Part shown: piece after piece, positions 1 through 12,800 of the stretch
Numbering within the stretch: the first letter of the stretch is position 1
Layout of the letters: every line of letters starts with the position of its first letter
Origin: Cyclina sinensis
Taxonomy: Eukaryota > Mollusca > Bivalvia > Venerida > Veneridae
DNA length: 64,000 nucleotides
Assembly: GCA_012932295.1 (NCBI GenBank)
Contig: JAAONU010000006.1
Span: forward strand, 23,563,929 to 23,627,928
Direction of reading: 5' to 3'
The notes under the pieces: generated by a model
Databases searched by the model: none
What the model was told of the DNA's origin: nothing
What the model saw: only the letters and a program-made list of their open reading frames with translations
Made by a program: the position numbers and the translations under genes

Positions 1-447
1 TTAAGAGTTATTGCCCCAGAAAAGGCCAAAACAGGTACATTTTGCCTTGTCTGCATGACCTAACTGTCACAGAACATCTGTCTGCAACATGTCTTGTGGC
101 CAGATCTCATCATGCATTATATAGTTATGGCCCCTGATAGGTGTAAAACAGGCATATTTGCCTTGTCTGCATGGAAATGGTTTTATTTTTATGCTCCCGA
201 AGGGAGTCATATATAGTTTTTGAACTTTCAGTCCATCTGTCAGTCTGTCCGAAAACTTTAACATTGGCAATAACTTTCTTATTAGTAAGTGGAATTACTT
301 CATACTTGGACACAACCCCCTTTGGATAAGACCTTCCCACTGACCAATATTTATTCGACCTTGACCCCTGAATGACTGGTTCTCAGCTCAAAGGTCAAAG
401 CACCACTTTCGGGGGGCATTGTCATCTTACAGTGACAGTTCTTGTTT
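1..447. repeat. Dispersed unclassified repeat, left window edge
   Basis: Sequence such as 'agagttatggcccctgatagg' near 112-142, then a second block from about 190 ('atgctcccgaagggag') to 447 ('acagttcttgttt'). Phrases recur in other repeat arrays of this window. No gene seen. Confidence 0.6.
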
Positions 448-499
448 ATTTTATTTCAACCAAAGTTATACAAAACATTGAACAGCAATAGATCTTAGT

Positions 500-957
500 T
501 TCTTGAATTTGGGAGATCCAGTCATGGCCTCCAGAGTTATGACCCCTTAAAAGGCCTAAATAGGCACATTTTGTATAGACTTCAATAAGAAAAAAACTTT
601 TAAAATGTTTTGGCAGAAACCACAAGCTCTTGAGTTTAGATATTTTTTGTTCAACATGCCCTAGTGGACCTCTACCAAGTTTGTTCAAACCATGTCCCTG
701 GGATCAAAATTGGCCCAGTCACAGAGATCCCTTGGTTTTTCATAAACTATCATAGAAATTTTTTTTTAATCTTATTGTCAGAAACCATAATTTAGGCCTT
801 AATTGACCAGTATCTTCGATATTAAGTATGTTGGTAACTTGCAAGGACCTCTTTCCTTTTAATATTGAAACTGTAATATTTCTTCTGATGTTTACTAAAC
901 AGTGGACGCACAGCCAAAGTAGTCAGGTGAGCGATGCAGGGCCATCATGACCCTGTT
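500..957 (-). repeat. Hairpin-ended repeat family, 5' part, minus orientation
   Basis: Reverse complement of the head (about 910-957) reads as the 'agggtcatgatggccctg' start seen in the copies after 48000. Body phrases such as 'tagtggacctctaccaag' also match. The hairpin end is missing here. Confidence 0.55.
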
Positions 958-2074
958 GTTTCATAAATTGTTTTAACATGCATCAGGTTTGATGCATATT
1001 GGAGCATGATTTTATATTTTGCAGTGTATATGACTAACCATATTTGATTAATTATGCAAAACTTCCTTAACTATCTCAGTAATCAAGAAACATAAGATGG
1101 AGTTTAAGGAAAGCAGTGAAGTGAGTCATCTTGACTGATGCACCTTGCGGTTGAGAGTTGATCAGATATGTGTAAATATGGCATTTAATCTTAGTTGGAG
1201 ATGTCACTTGTTGACTGGGAGCATCTTGAGTGTCGTTACAACAACCTTTCACCATAATCTTAAACTTAATGACTTTCTTTTTTCCCTCCGTATAGCATAG
1301 ATCATCTGATGAGTGAAGTAATAAGTATACTATAAAAAAAATCTTAAGCAATAATTATGGTTTGGTTTTGAAATAGATCCATTAATTCTTTTGTTGCATA
1401 GAGTTTACATGTATACAGGAACTTAGGCTAAACTCATCAGGCCCCAGCCAATCAGCAAGCAGACTCTCTCTGGAGGTAATATTAATTCAGAATCAAGAAA
1501 TAAAGTTATATGCTTTAATGAACAGATGTTACTTTCATTTGTTTAGTAAGTGGTGTCAAATTACCGTTGGTTAAATAGATAATTAAGGAATATGATCCTT
1601 TGTTTCCAATGAAAATTAAAATTCTGAATCTACACATCTGCAGATACCAATACCAATGATTTCTGATTGACTGGTCTTTTAAATGGAGAAAATAATATTG
1701 ATATAAGAGACTGCATGGATGTCTATCAAAGGGAAATAATTCCAGCAAGAATATTGTCTTTTGCAAAGGGAGACTACTTCTGTTCTTGCCTAAAGAAAGT
1801 AAGGGGAAAAACTCCAGCAGCACTGTTAACTGTGGCAAAGGAGTTACCTGTTGACTTCAGAGAGTTTTGCCTTTTAACAGTTATATTGGAAATTAAACCT
1901 TCCTTAAACTGTCTGCCCATTTGTATATTACATGATAAAACCACTTGCGGCAAATCTAGACAATAACATTGTGGTTTAAAGATATATTTAGCAGCTTAGT
2001 CATAGAAGGCTGATGTACATTTTGTATTCTTGGTGTTAAGCAAGCTTTGATAAAACCTCAATATTGAAAGTTGC
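958..2074. other. No gene recognised
   Basis: AT-rich sequence. An open frame at 1667-1966 has no recognisable domain or codon pattern. Nothing else supported. Confidence 0.5.
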
Positions 2075-2240
2075 AGACAGTGGCCAAGGCCTGGTGTCCA
2101 TCTTGTGATCTAGAGGTCACTGGTTTGAATCCTACGAGGGAAGAGAGTCTTGTGGAACATTCAACATTTCCAGATATCATGGGACAAGTTCTCATTTGAA
2201 ACAAGTGATCAGTTATCAAGTTGAATAAATATAAGTTGCT
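2075..2240 (+). mobile_element. tRNA-derived SINE
   Basis: RNA polymerase III A-box-like 'gtggccaaggcc' and B-box-like 'ggtttgaatcc' about 40 bases apart, followed by a non-tRNA body. Older and more diverged than the copy at 41564. Confidence 0.45.
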
Positions 2241-2296
2241 AGAACCACTTTCACAGTCATTTGTTCTTTTTGAAAGAACAAATGTTTAAATTAAAT

Positions 2297-2492
2297 CAAC
2301 CCTTACCCTGCTAGAGGCAGTTGAATGCCTTTGCGACTAGTGCAGACCAAGATCAGCCTGCACATCTGTGCAGTCTGAACGTGTTCTGCACTCAGTAAAT
2401 TTTCAATAAGCAGCCCCATAAACAAGTAATGGATCAGTCCAAATTTAAAGATGGACATGGCCATTTTAGATATTTAGCATAGTAAGGGTTAA
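2297..2492 (+). mobile_element. TTAA-flanked MITE copy 1
   Basis: About 195 bp. Starts 'tcaacccttaccctgc', ends 'agtaagggttaa'. Contains the internal block 'gatcagcctgcacatctg' shared with the copies at 27262 and 36363. Confidence 0.6.
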
Positions 2493-3164
2493 AACTGACT
2501 TAGATTGTGTTGCCTGCAACAAGAAATAAAGGGGCTACTGTGTTTGTGCCACTCTGACTTTTTTTAGGGAAGACTCTGCAAAGTTATATGATAACAGATA
2601 TGATAAAAATTGCAGAAGTGACATAACCAGTTTTATTGACAACCTTATGATTGTGTATGTGATCATCACCTTCCTCACAGATCATACCAATTGAACAACT
2701 GAACACAATAGCTGGAAGACATTTTCAGTGAAGCACAAAGATTGACATAAAGACTTGTCATGTTTTGCAATGTCCACCCTCTAATCATACAAGACCATTC
2801 CTGTGAAGAGAATTCGCTATAACATGTCAATTAGAAGTGATTGACAACAGTAATGTCATGCTGAATTTAGCCCAATCAATATGAAAGTCATAAACACGAG
2901 TCATTTACAGTGTATTGCTTTGTCATGAAATATTTTTTGTACAAAGACAGGTTCTCTTGATCCTATTTTCCCGGTCAGTTTCTTGGCCATATTATTTTAT
3001 TTGTAGCTATAAGCTTCAACAAAAAGATAGGCGATGCAATTGGTTGATTTATTTATTTTACCCCCACCCCCTAAAAAAAAAAATCAGATTTATTTTATCC
3101 CTAAAAAAAAATTCAGCTTTCTGTTTTTTCACCTGCCTTTTCCTAACACAGCATTCACAAGTTG
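2493..3164. other. No gene recognised
   Basis: AT-rich, with short homopolymers near 3072-3110. Nothing supported. Confidence 0.5.
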
Positions 3165-3930
3165 TCTTTATGCGCCCAAAGGGTGGCATATAGTAGTCGC
3201 ACTGTCAGTCACTTATTCCGTCTGTCTATCCCCATCTTCTGTGCACAACTCTTCCTACAATTCTCTTTTGATTTTCACCAAACTTTCATATAATAATCAT
3301 TATCAAGTGCTGCAGTGCTGTTATTCTTGCTTTCGAGATTCGTTAAGTTTTGGCAGAGTTATTACCCTTTGTTTAATTTTACTTAATATTTCTTCTGGAT
3401 GCAGCTCCTACATTTCCAATGTGATTTTCACCAAACTTTTATAGTATGATCATTATTAAGTGCCACAGGGTATATACTGCTTGGCTTTTGCTATTCGATT
3501 AGTTTTGGCATAGGTATTGCCCTTTGTTAAATTTTACTTAATATTGCTTGAGCACAACTCCTCCTACAATTCTCATATGATATTGACTAAATTTCCATCT
3601 ATTGGCACAGTGCATGTTATCAGCCTTTTGAAATTTGACTTTTTTGGCATAGTTATTGCCCTTTATTAAATTTTTAATATTGCTTGTGTGTGCACTTCCT
3701 CATACATTTCCCATGCAGTTATTACCAGTCTTTTACAGAATGATCATTATCAAGTGCCTCAGCCCATATATTCAGGCTTTTGCAGTTCAATCATTTTTGT
3801 TATGAGTTATGCCCTTTTGTTGAGTTATTGCCCTTCGTTTAATTTTAATTAATGTTGCTTCTGCGTGCAACTCTTACAATTTTGTAATTGAATTATATTT
3901 TCCCTATGGTGTTCAGCTCGAGCATAAAAA
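3165..3930 (+). repeat. Dispersed repeat with internal sub-repeats
   Basis: Begins 'tttatgcgcccaaagggtgg'. Contains about five diverged units with 'gcacaactcctcctacaat' and 'gttattgccctttg' phrases, period near 180 bp. Confidence 0.55.
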
Positions 3931-5056
3931 TCCAAAAGTTAAAAGGTAGGAAACTGTTTTGAAACACTTTTTCTGTAAAAGACATGTGGTTACATTTTGG
4001 CACAAAACACTAGATCAGTATCTTTTTAAACACATCAGTTTTGGAAATTTACTATTTTTACCAGCCATGCAAATTGGTAATGGACAATAAATAGTCTTAC
4101 CTCTGAACATATGGGTACTTTATTCAGTTCACAGACTGCAAAACATTTGGCACAAATGATCAACATAAAATCAGCTTACCAACTGACATGACTGTGATGA
4201 CCATTGCCATGTTAGGGGGTGGGAGGAGGGACTTGTTTTAATTATCTTCTTTGCCTGACTGTTTGCCCACTTTAAAGAGAGAAGGCTACAAAACAGATGC
4301 TACACTTCTCTGTATAAGGAATTTCCTTTAAGAAATTCAACATGAAATTGGTTTGCACATCCCAAACATGTAATGATCTCCTTAGCTTACATCCAGTGGA
4401 AAAAGTAACCTGAGGCATTTATCACAGCTAATTATATGTTATCTGCCTACCTGCGTTTGAGGTTATATACCCCCACCTGCTTTGTCATCCATAATCTAGG
4501 TGGATCTGAAGCAAGACAGATGGATTTTGGTCTCACAAAAATTGTTTCAAAATTGGTTTTAAGTTCAGAAGAAAATATTTTAGAAGTTAGATTGAATTGT
4601 TTGGAAAACGACTCATGCCCCTTGATTGTCATACAAAACCGCTTGAACTGTGTAGCAGGAAGATATTGTTAACATTATACTGTTTTTTGTAGTGCACTCT
4701 CTAAACTTTTGAAAGTACAGTTTCATGTTGTGTTAATTTATTACATAAAGTCTTCATATTTCATTGTGTTGTAAAGTGTTGTAATTGTCTGTGTTTCAAT
4801 TTTATTGCAGTTTGATTACAAAATCAATAAATTAAAAATTGCTCTGTAAGACCGGTAAATGATAAACCAGTCTCACAAAGATGAAAATGTGCACTTTATA
4901 ACCACCTGGGCTTTATAAACATTTTGCTATAGAATTGTTTTTACTGTTTCCTTTATATGCTGAAATATTTCAGAAACTGATATTTTTTAGAGATTTACTT
5001 GCAAAGAAAAAAAATTGTACTTTTATATACCATAAAATATTCCAGCCATCACACTA
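3931..5056. other. No gene recognised
   Basis: AT-rich intergenic DNA. The open frames here (4436-4672 plus, 4447-4632 minus) overlap on opposite strands and show no domain. Confidence 0.5.
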
Positions 5057-5227
5057 TACAGTCAAACCTGTGTTAGCGAATAAAGGCCACCCTGTGAATA
5101 AAGGCCAGACTTTGAAAAACCAGTATTGATTTATTAGTGCAAATGCACCTCTGAACAAAGGTCACTGTGGACAAAGGCCAGTTATTGTCTCTCCCTTGGG
5201 TGGCTTTTGTTCACAGGTTTGACTGTA
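5057..5227. mobile_element. TA-flanked Tc1/mariner-type MITE
   Basis: About 170 bp with perfect terminal inverted repeats: TACAGTCAAACCTGTG at 5057-5072 and its reverse complement at 5212-5227. The TA ends and CAGTCAAACCT terminus are typical of non-autonomous Tc1/mariner elements. Confidence 0.75.
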
Positions 5228-6552
5228 CTTCAGATTTATTTTTTATCCAATTTAAACATGAGAAAATCCTTTTTCAATTCAGGATTCAAAACTTTTATAA
5301 CACAAAGTGTTATAGGATATAATTAAAAAGATGTGACAGGACATGATTTATGCTAAATAATTTGATAAACATTGGTTGGTTGAATGGTTTCCTAATAATC
5401 TTACAGATATTACAAAAGAAAGATGAATTTTAAAACTGTAAAAGAAATGTAACAAGACCATAAGACTTTCTTGTCCGTTAATAACTAGAGTTGACAGATG
5501 ATATCAGAAGCAAATACAATTAGCAGTTTACGGTCCATAGGTTGTACAAATTGTTTTCCCCGTATTCTCAATTAACTATGACTACTCATACAACAGTTTA
5601 GTCTTTTACATTACTTGCAAATTTCGGTTTTCTTTTTTACTTAAGACAGTCTAAAGTTTATTCGACACAAGTGAATTGTGAAAAAAATCTTTGTACAGAA
5701 TTTCACTGCAATTATTCGTAATTACCGGTTATTTGTTGAGATGTTTAAGTAGAGGTGTGGAAAACACCACACCAATGTTGGGGGAACATACAGGAAATTT
5801 AAACTGGAACGACCATGTGTAGTTTTATTCAAAATGGAAAAGAGTAATGAATATGCTGTGAAATTTTCCGGTGCATTGTGAAAACAGACATTTGTGGCAT
5901 TACATTCAATAATTCTGTATGCTAGATAAACTTGTAGAAATAGTGAGACTAAAACAAGTGTGCATGTTACTGGGATGTCTCTGTATAAAACTGTATGTCA
6001 AGATACTACTTTTAAGGATATATTTGAGTTCAGAAATGATTTTGAAGCAATTCTTCAGCTGAAAATGTTCATAATGATTTTATGGTATTTACATTTCTGT
6101 GAAATAAGAAACGTACATGCCTTATGAGATAGGCTGCAAAAATACTTCATATAAAAAATTGGGATATTACTGATAACCTTTAGGTTCCAGGGTTATCATC
6201 GAAGGGATACTTCCTTCTGTGTTTCGACAGATAACAGAAAATTGTCAATATTTGATAACCTTTTTTATGACACTTAAACAGAAATGCTTCTAAAATTTAG
6301 TGTTTATTGAAACATGATATTGAATGATTGAATGTTCTCCATATTTCATTTTATGTAACTGTAAAATTAAGAAGTTTTTTGTTGGATACTCATAGGACTA
6401 CAACTCCTTCTAAAGTTTCTGCTTGCTTGTACTGGAACTTGTGTAATTAAGTGATTTGAAAAAAACAGAATTAGTTAATAAATGTATAAATAAATAGAAT
6501 TACACCTGTTTAAAACTGAAACAGGAAGTGAATTTCTGGATTATGACAGATC
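5228..6552. other. Upstream flank of the PP1-binding-like gene
   Basis: AT-rich. Presumed promoter and 5' UTR lie here, but no TATA box or initiator could be assigned. Confidence 0.4.
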
Positions 6553-6828
6553 ATGCTTCATGTAAAACCAGCACCAATGTTTGATCCTCATGTGGCCAGG
6601 AACCAGTGTAAACTTATCTGGGATTCAACTGCTGGTCCCAGGCACAAACTTCCTGTAAAAAAGAAAGTAGGTTTCCTGAATACATCGGGTGGGAATGTGG
6701 CAGCTCCAGTAAATCAAAACAGAAACTTGAGAAGAAATAGTTTGGTGGCCACTAGGATTTCTTTCTATGAAGAGAAAGTTGACACAGAAACTAAAGAGGA
6801 TGGTTCTCCTGAGACACATGAAGTTCAG
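6553..6828 (+). CDS. PP1-binding-like gene, exon 1
   Basis: Encodes 92 residues, basic and Asn/Arg rich in the middle and acidic toward the end. The donor CAG|GTAAAA follows codon 92 in phase 0. I recognise no domain in this exon. Confidence 0.55.
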
Positions 6829-9800
6829 GTAAAAAAAAGTGCAGAAGTGGTGCAGACTTGTACTTTGTTTGTCTACAGAACTTACATTTGCTTACATATT
6901 GCTTTAGCGGGGCACAGATATCTCAATGTTCTTGGGTATAAAATATTTTAGAAAAGCTCTCTGAAAACTTGATACAAAGCATGTTCCATAGTGCTTGTTA
7001 TAATTTATCCTTGCAGAGGAGTTGTTTTTATCCATTTTTTCCATCTTGTATTTTACTTCGGCAGCACAAACTGAACACTTCAGTACTTCTTTAATTGTCC
7101 TGAGTAAACAAGATAAGCCTTATAAGGTAATTAGGTATAACTATATTTCAGATTATCTTAAGCTTGTTGTTGTTGTTGTTGTTTTCATTGTTGTTATTGT
7201 TGACGCAGGTGTTAGAAGATTGATGTATAATGTTGTCATACAGTCAGCATCATTCTATGGTTTATTGTATGTTGATAATATCAAAACTTTCAGATGGCAC
7301 TGCATGTACATTCTTCTGTACGTTTTTCTGGCATCATTAAGTCGTTTAACCAGAGAAGAAGTTATTTTGACACTTGACAAATAAACTTAAAATAATTGAT
7401 TTCTGTTGATCTAGATTTGAAATGTTTGCAGCTGTGCTGTGAATGGGTTTTTGAAGTAAAGAACACTCATAATAAGGATTTTAATGTTTCACAATGACTA
7501 TAATTGTTCATAAGTGTAAATTTAACAGTTCCTGTCTCTAGGGGGCATGGCTTTGATTCTGCAAATGTCAAATTTTAGCTAAAATGATGACTGAGGGTTT
7601 CCAGGAAATCGAATGAAATATTTTTTAATTAAAGAAAGACATGTTGTTATTTTCTCTGACTTAGATAAAAAAAAAATCCTACATGATAGTTGAATTTTCA
7701 ACACAAACCAGCAAATGTCTGCATGATTGATTGAATGATGTTTTTGACTAGTGGTTTATTAGAGATCTTTTGAACCTATTTTCATTGACAAAATGGTGAA
7801 GTTTACTATTTAGTTTAGACATATATTAGGAAATGTAGAGAAAAATTCTTTAAAATTTTGTTTTCATACTTGATACAGTAAGGAAATTATCATAAAAAGA
7901 TACTATTTTCTGTGGAAACCAGTAATTTCTTTTGTTGGAACATGGCAAAAAGCCTTACTGCCCTAACGGATTTCTCATGTGAGAAAACTTTCTACAGATG
8001 ATAGGGTTCTTCTTTCTACTGAACAACAGGTAAACCTGCCCATCTACTGAACAGAAAAAGTGATGACGGGCATTAATTAGGACCAAAACAGAATTGCAAA
8101 CTAAGTTTTTATGGTACAATGTGCTTCATTAACCTGTATGGCTCGTAAATCAGCTGTTGTTAACTGTCAAGCTCAGTTTAGATATTGAATATTACCTGAA
8201 AGTAATTGTACAGAGATTTTCCTTATAAAACATAATTTCTGTTACCATAGTTACATTGCCACAATGTAATAATGTCGTTGGTGTGACCATATTTATGATT
8301 CTCTATATTACATGGCTAGAATTCTACATATTTCTTGGAAAAAAAAGGAATAAGGGTTGTTCTGAACAAGCAGATTTGTTTTCTGTTACTGAAGAGTTTG
8401 GACTTGTAGCCATTCAACTAGTATGTTGTTATCAAAGATTTTTAGTAGCAAACAGACATGGAATGTAAAAAATTGTGGAACAGCCAGAAAGGAGGCAGAA
8501 TTTGGATTACACAGTTATCACTCGACTGTTGACAAACAGAATGAACGAGAAGATTGTGGATGTAGACTTGTAGGAAGGGAGAATATAAAGGGAGAAATGT
8601 GTGGTTGCAGAATAATCAGTAAATTAAAAGTCAGAGGGAGGCAAGGTCTTCATGATCATAATGTTTGTATATTTTATCTTGTAGATACTGATTCTGTGAA
8701 ATCAGACTGCATGAAAATTGTCTGACTGACTGGATAATTATGACCAAAAGAGTTTGACCAGGTCTAACAGTTTTTCAGAAACTAAATGATTGTTCACAGA
8801 TCAGTATCTAGAAATACTGTCAGTCAGTTTGTAGAAATTACACTCTTCTTTATAGAGGTGCATTTCTCTATTTTGTCAAACACTGAGTTACAGTTGGACA
8901 GTTTGTCACCATCTTATCAGCATTCTTAATTACATTTAATTGATTGTTTTAAGGTAAAAGGATTGTCAAGGTTCAGAAACTTAAACAACTTTTAGGTTAA
9001 CCATGCGTGTGTAGAGGTCACTGGCTTGCAGGAAGTTATAATCTAAGGCTTATGGGTAGATTTCAGAAATGTTTTCAGTTAATGACAAGAACTTACAATG
9101 TAAGACTATGGCATTATTGAAGAATTGTGAACTAAAGGTGTCAGTTAAGAAATGTTGTCAGTTAATAACATGAACTTATAATGTAAGGCACTGGATGTTA
9201 TTAAAGAAATGTTGACAGTTAAATAAAGAAATTAATATAAGGCTTATGTCATAATTAAAGAAATGTTTTCAGTTTATGAAAAAAATTAATGTAAGGCTTA
9301 TGGTGTTATTTATAAAGAAATGTTGTCAGTTTAGGAAAGAAATTAATGTAAGGCTTATGGTGTTATTTATAAAGAAATGTTGTCAGTTTAGGGAAGAAAT
9401 TATTGTAAGGCTTTTGACGTAATTAAAGAAATGTTGTCAGTTTAGGAAAGAAATTAATTTAGGCTTATGACCTAAACACCAACTGATGTCTGCATCTCAT
9501 GTTCTCAGAAATGATGTAACAAATTTTGTTTTCATTTCATAGTTTTCTTATTAAGGCAAGGCAGCAACCAGTGATGAATAGAAAAGCCGTATGTGATTAG
9601 AGAAAGTGTTTCAATATGTAGTTTGTATGAGCAAGTTAAAATCTTGTACAAAGTTGTTTGCCTTTAGGTTAAGATGTTAAAATCCACATCAAACAAAAAA
9701 CAGGAAGTATGTTTACAATAGAATTGCAAGTAGATGCATCACAAAGTTTTTGATCTTGATAACATGTTTATATCATTATTGATGAAAATGTCATTGTCTC

Positions 9801-12800
9801 TCTACCTCACCTTATATTTTGTTGAAAGGCTAATATATACTTGAACCTATAACCTGCGGGTGGCAACTGATTTTGCATTTGCGACTGTGTAGACCATCTG
9901 TACGTCAGTATAGTCTGATGGGTGATCATGATGTGTTCTGTTTGCTCTTCAGTCAATACATTAACCCATTTATCCGTAGCGTCTACAAAAATGGACCCAG
10001 CCAAACAGTGCATACCAAGATCAGATGCAGCAATATGCACAGTCTGATCAGGGTCTGCACTGTTTGCCTAAAGGACTTTCTTCCCTACATAGAATGAAAT
10101 TGAAAATTTATACTAGAAACCCTTTATATATGTGTGTTAATGAAACTGCGACTACAAAAATTATTTTTGCTACAAGATCTGATGCCTTGTAATAATTCAT
10201 GGGCAATGAATAAGACATGTTGTAAAATGTCTGCAGAACTTGATTGGAATCAGGGATCAACCAGAAAATGGACTAGAGAGTACAAGGACCAGTTTGTCTT
10301 ACAGATTATATAGAAATAGATAAGAATGTTAACCCAGATTAAGAAAGGTGTGTTGATGCAGATTAAGGTAAAACCCAGATTAAGAAAGGTGTGTTGATGC
10401 AGATTAAGGTAAACAATATATGTGTTTTTCCCTTTTTATGCCCAGTGAAGGAGGGCATATTGTTTTTGGTCTGTCTTAGTATTTGTTGGTCACAAAACTT
10501 TCATTCGAACATAGTGCTTGTTGAAATGTTTAAAGTCTCTCTTATTAACCAGGTTTTCAATGAAAACTGGTAATTGTAATATTGTAATGCTGTAGTCGGC
10601 GGGCATGTGTGGGCAGGCGGGCGGGCGACAACTTTTGGTTTCTGCTCACTAACTTGAGTTTGCTTTGGCCTATTGACGCCAAACTTGGTGTATGGGTAGC
10701 TTATATCAAGAGGCAGCTTGGGATTGCTACCCAGGTGTCTGTGGTCAAGGTCAAGGTCCTTGTTGCTAAAAATAGAAATTCAGTTTCCGCTCAAACCTTG
10801 AGTTTGCTTTGACCTATTGACCCCAAACTTGGTGTATGGGTAGCTTATATTAAGAGGCAGCTTGGGATTGCTACCAAGGTGTCAGTGGTCAAGGTCAAGG
10901 TCACTGTTGCAAAAAATAGAAATTCAGTTTCCGCTCAATAACTTGAGTTTGATTTGACCTATTGACCCCAAACGTGTTATTGGTTGCTTATATCAAGAGT
11001 CAGCTTGGGATTGCTACCCAGTTGTCTGTGATCAAGGTCAAGGTCGCTGTTGCTAATGGTAGCTTATATTAAGGTGCTTCTTGTCCAAGTTTTGGTTGTT
11101 GTTTTTTCCTAGGCAGTAGAAGCTCTATATCAGCTTGATTTTGTTGTTGCAGGTGAAGATATCATTTGATGATCATGCCACCACAACATTCGAGTACGAA
11201 GGAGAAGACTCGGCTTTGGAGACATACCTTGCGGAACATCCCGAGGAGAGGGACAACATATTAAAACAGGATGAAGCTGTTAATGGTGACGCTGAGAGAC
11301 CTGCTGGTGGCGTGTTGAAAGATTCTACACCAGTGATCCCACAAGAACCCGAAACTCAAATGAAATCCAACACTCTTATTGGAACAAGTGGAGGTAACTT
11401 TATTTGTTGGTTTTGAATAAATTTACAGTCAGAGTGCAATTGCACAATTGCGAAAGTTTCTTAAGCACTACTTGCTTTGAATGAAACGTGATACAGTGAA
11501 AACTGTGATTCTATAAACAGATTTATTAGGCTTCTCACCAGTTTTTAAAGCTCAAGTTTCAGAGGTTTGCTCACTTATAAAACACATTCTTATTACCTAA
11601 TAATAAACTGTTTAGACATTCCTATTGGTAGAAGCATTCTCTGAGTTTTGAGTGGGAACTGATGCACAAAAGTCTAAGTTGTCCCAAGATAACACTTTTT
11701 GCTCTTGCTTTTTTCCAGCCGTTGACTTGTTTTAAAGGTAACCAGTCAGGTTTGAGTTTGATTAAAACCAGTTACACATTTGACTGCCAGCCTAAGTATT
11801 GATTACTTGTTAAGGTTTTCATCAGGATCTAGCAATAATATGTGGTTTTTCTGATCTGGAGACTCTTTAAAAAATACATGAAACCTTATTGCTTTTATCC
11901 TTTGCACTAGATTTCATATCACAAAGCATTTAAGTATGTTCCTTCAACTATTCCTTTGATGTTATCCCAGGGTGTTCCTCTTTAGCTCACCTGAGCACAA
12001 AGTGCTCAAGGTGAGCTTTTGTTATCACAATATGTCCGTCCGTGCGTCAGTACGTCCGTGGTCAACTTTTATACAAACAACTTCTTCTCAGAAACCACTG
12101 GGCCAAATTTGATGAAATTTTCCTTGGATGTTCCTAGCATGAAGCTCTACTAAAATTGTTCAAATGGTTCTGCTCCAATGGTTCTGCTCCATTGAACATC
12201 TGGGTCAGAAGTGCTAAAAATAGATTTTTAAAATGAACTCTTTAAAAATCTTCCTCTCTGAAAGTGCAAGGCCTAGAGCTTCGATATTTTGTGTGTAGCA
12301 TCATCTAATGAAACGCTACAAAAATTGTTCAAATTATAGCCCTGGGGTCAAAATTGGCCTGGCCCCAGGGGGTCATTGATTTTCCTTATATGTATATAGT
12401 AAAAACTTAAAAAATCTTCTTCTCTGTTTTGACAAAGGCTAGGGGTTAGATTTTTGTCATGAAATATTGTGTAGTGGACCTCTACCAAGATTATTCAAAT
12501 TATAGCCCTTGGGTCAAAAGTGCCCCCGCCCCAGGGGTCAGTTGATTTTACATAGATTTATATAGGGAAAACTTAAAAATCTTCTTATCACTACAAGGCC
12601 TAGAGTTAAGATATTTGGTGTGCAGCATTGTCTAGTAGACCTCTGCCAAATTTGTTCAAATCATGGTCCTTGGGTCAAAAATGGCCCCGCCCCAGGGGTC
12701 ACATATTTTATATAGAGTTATATAGGGAAAATTTTATAAATCTTCTTGTCAGAAACCGCAAGGCCTAGAGTTTAGATCTTTGTTGTGTAGCATTGTCTAG

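Noticed and set aside
1667..1966. Plus-strand frame of 99 codons
   Set aside because: No domain, no family resemblance, and the opposite strand is also open (1515-1838).
3034..3444. Plus-strand frame of 136 codons
   Set aside because: Runs through a dispersed repeat and homopolymers; no coding character.
7022..7384. Plus-strand frame of 120 codons
   Set aside because: Crosses a TTG microsatellite in intron 1; low complexity.
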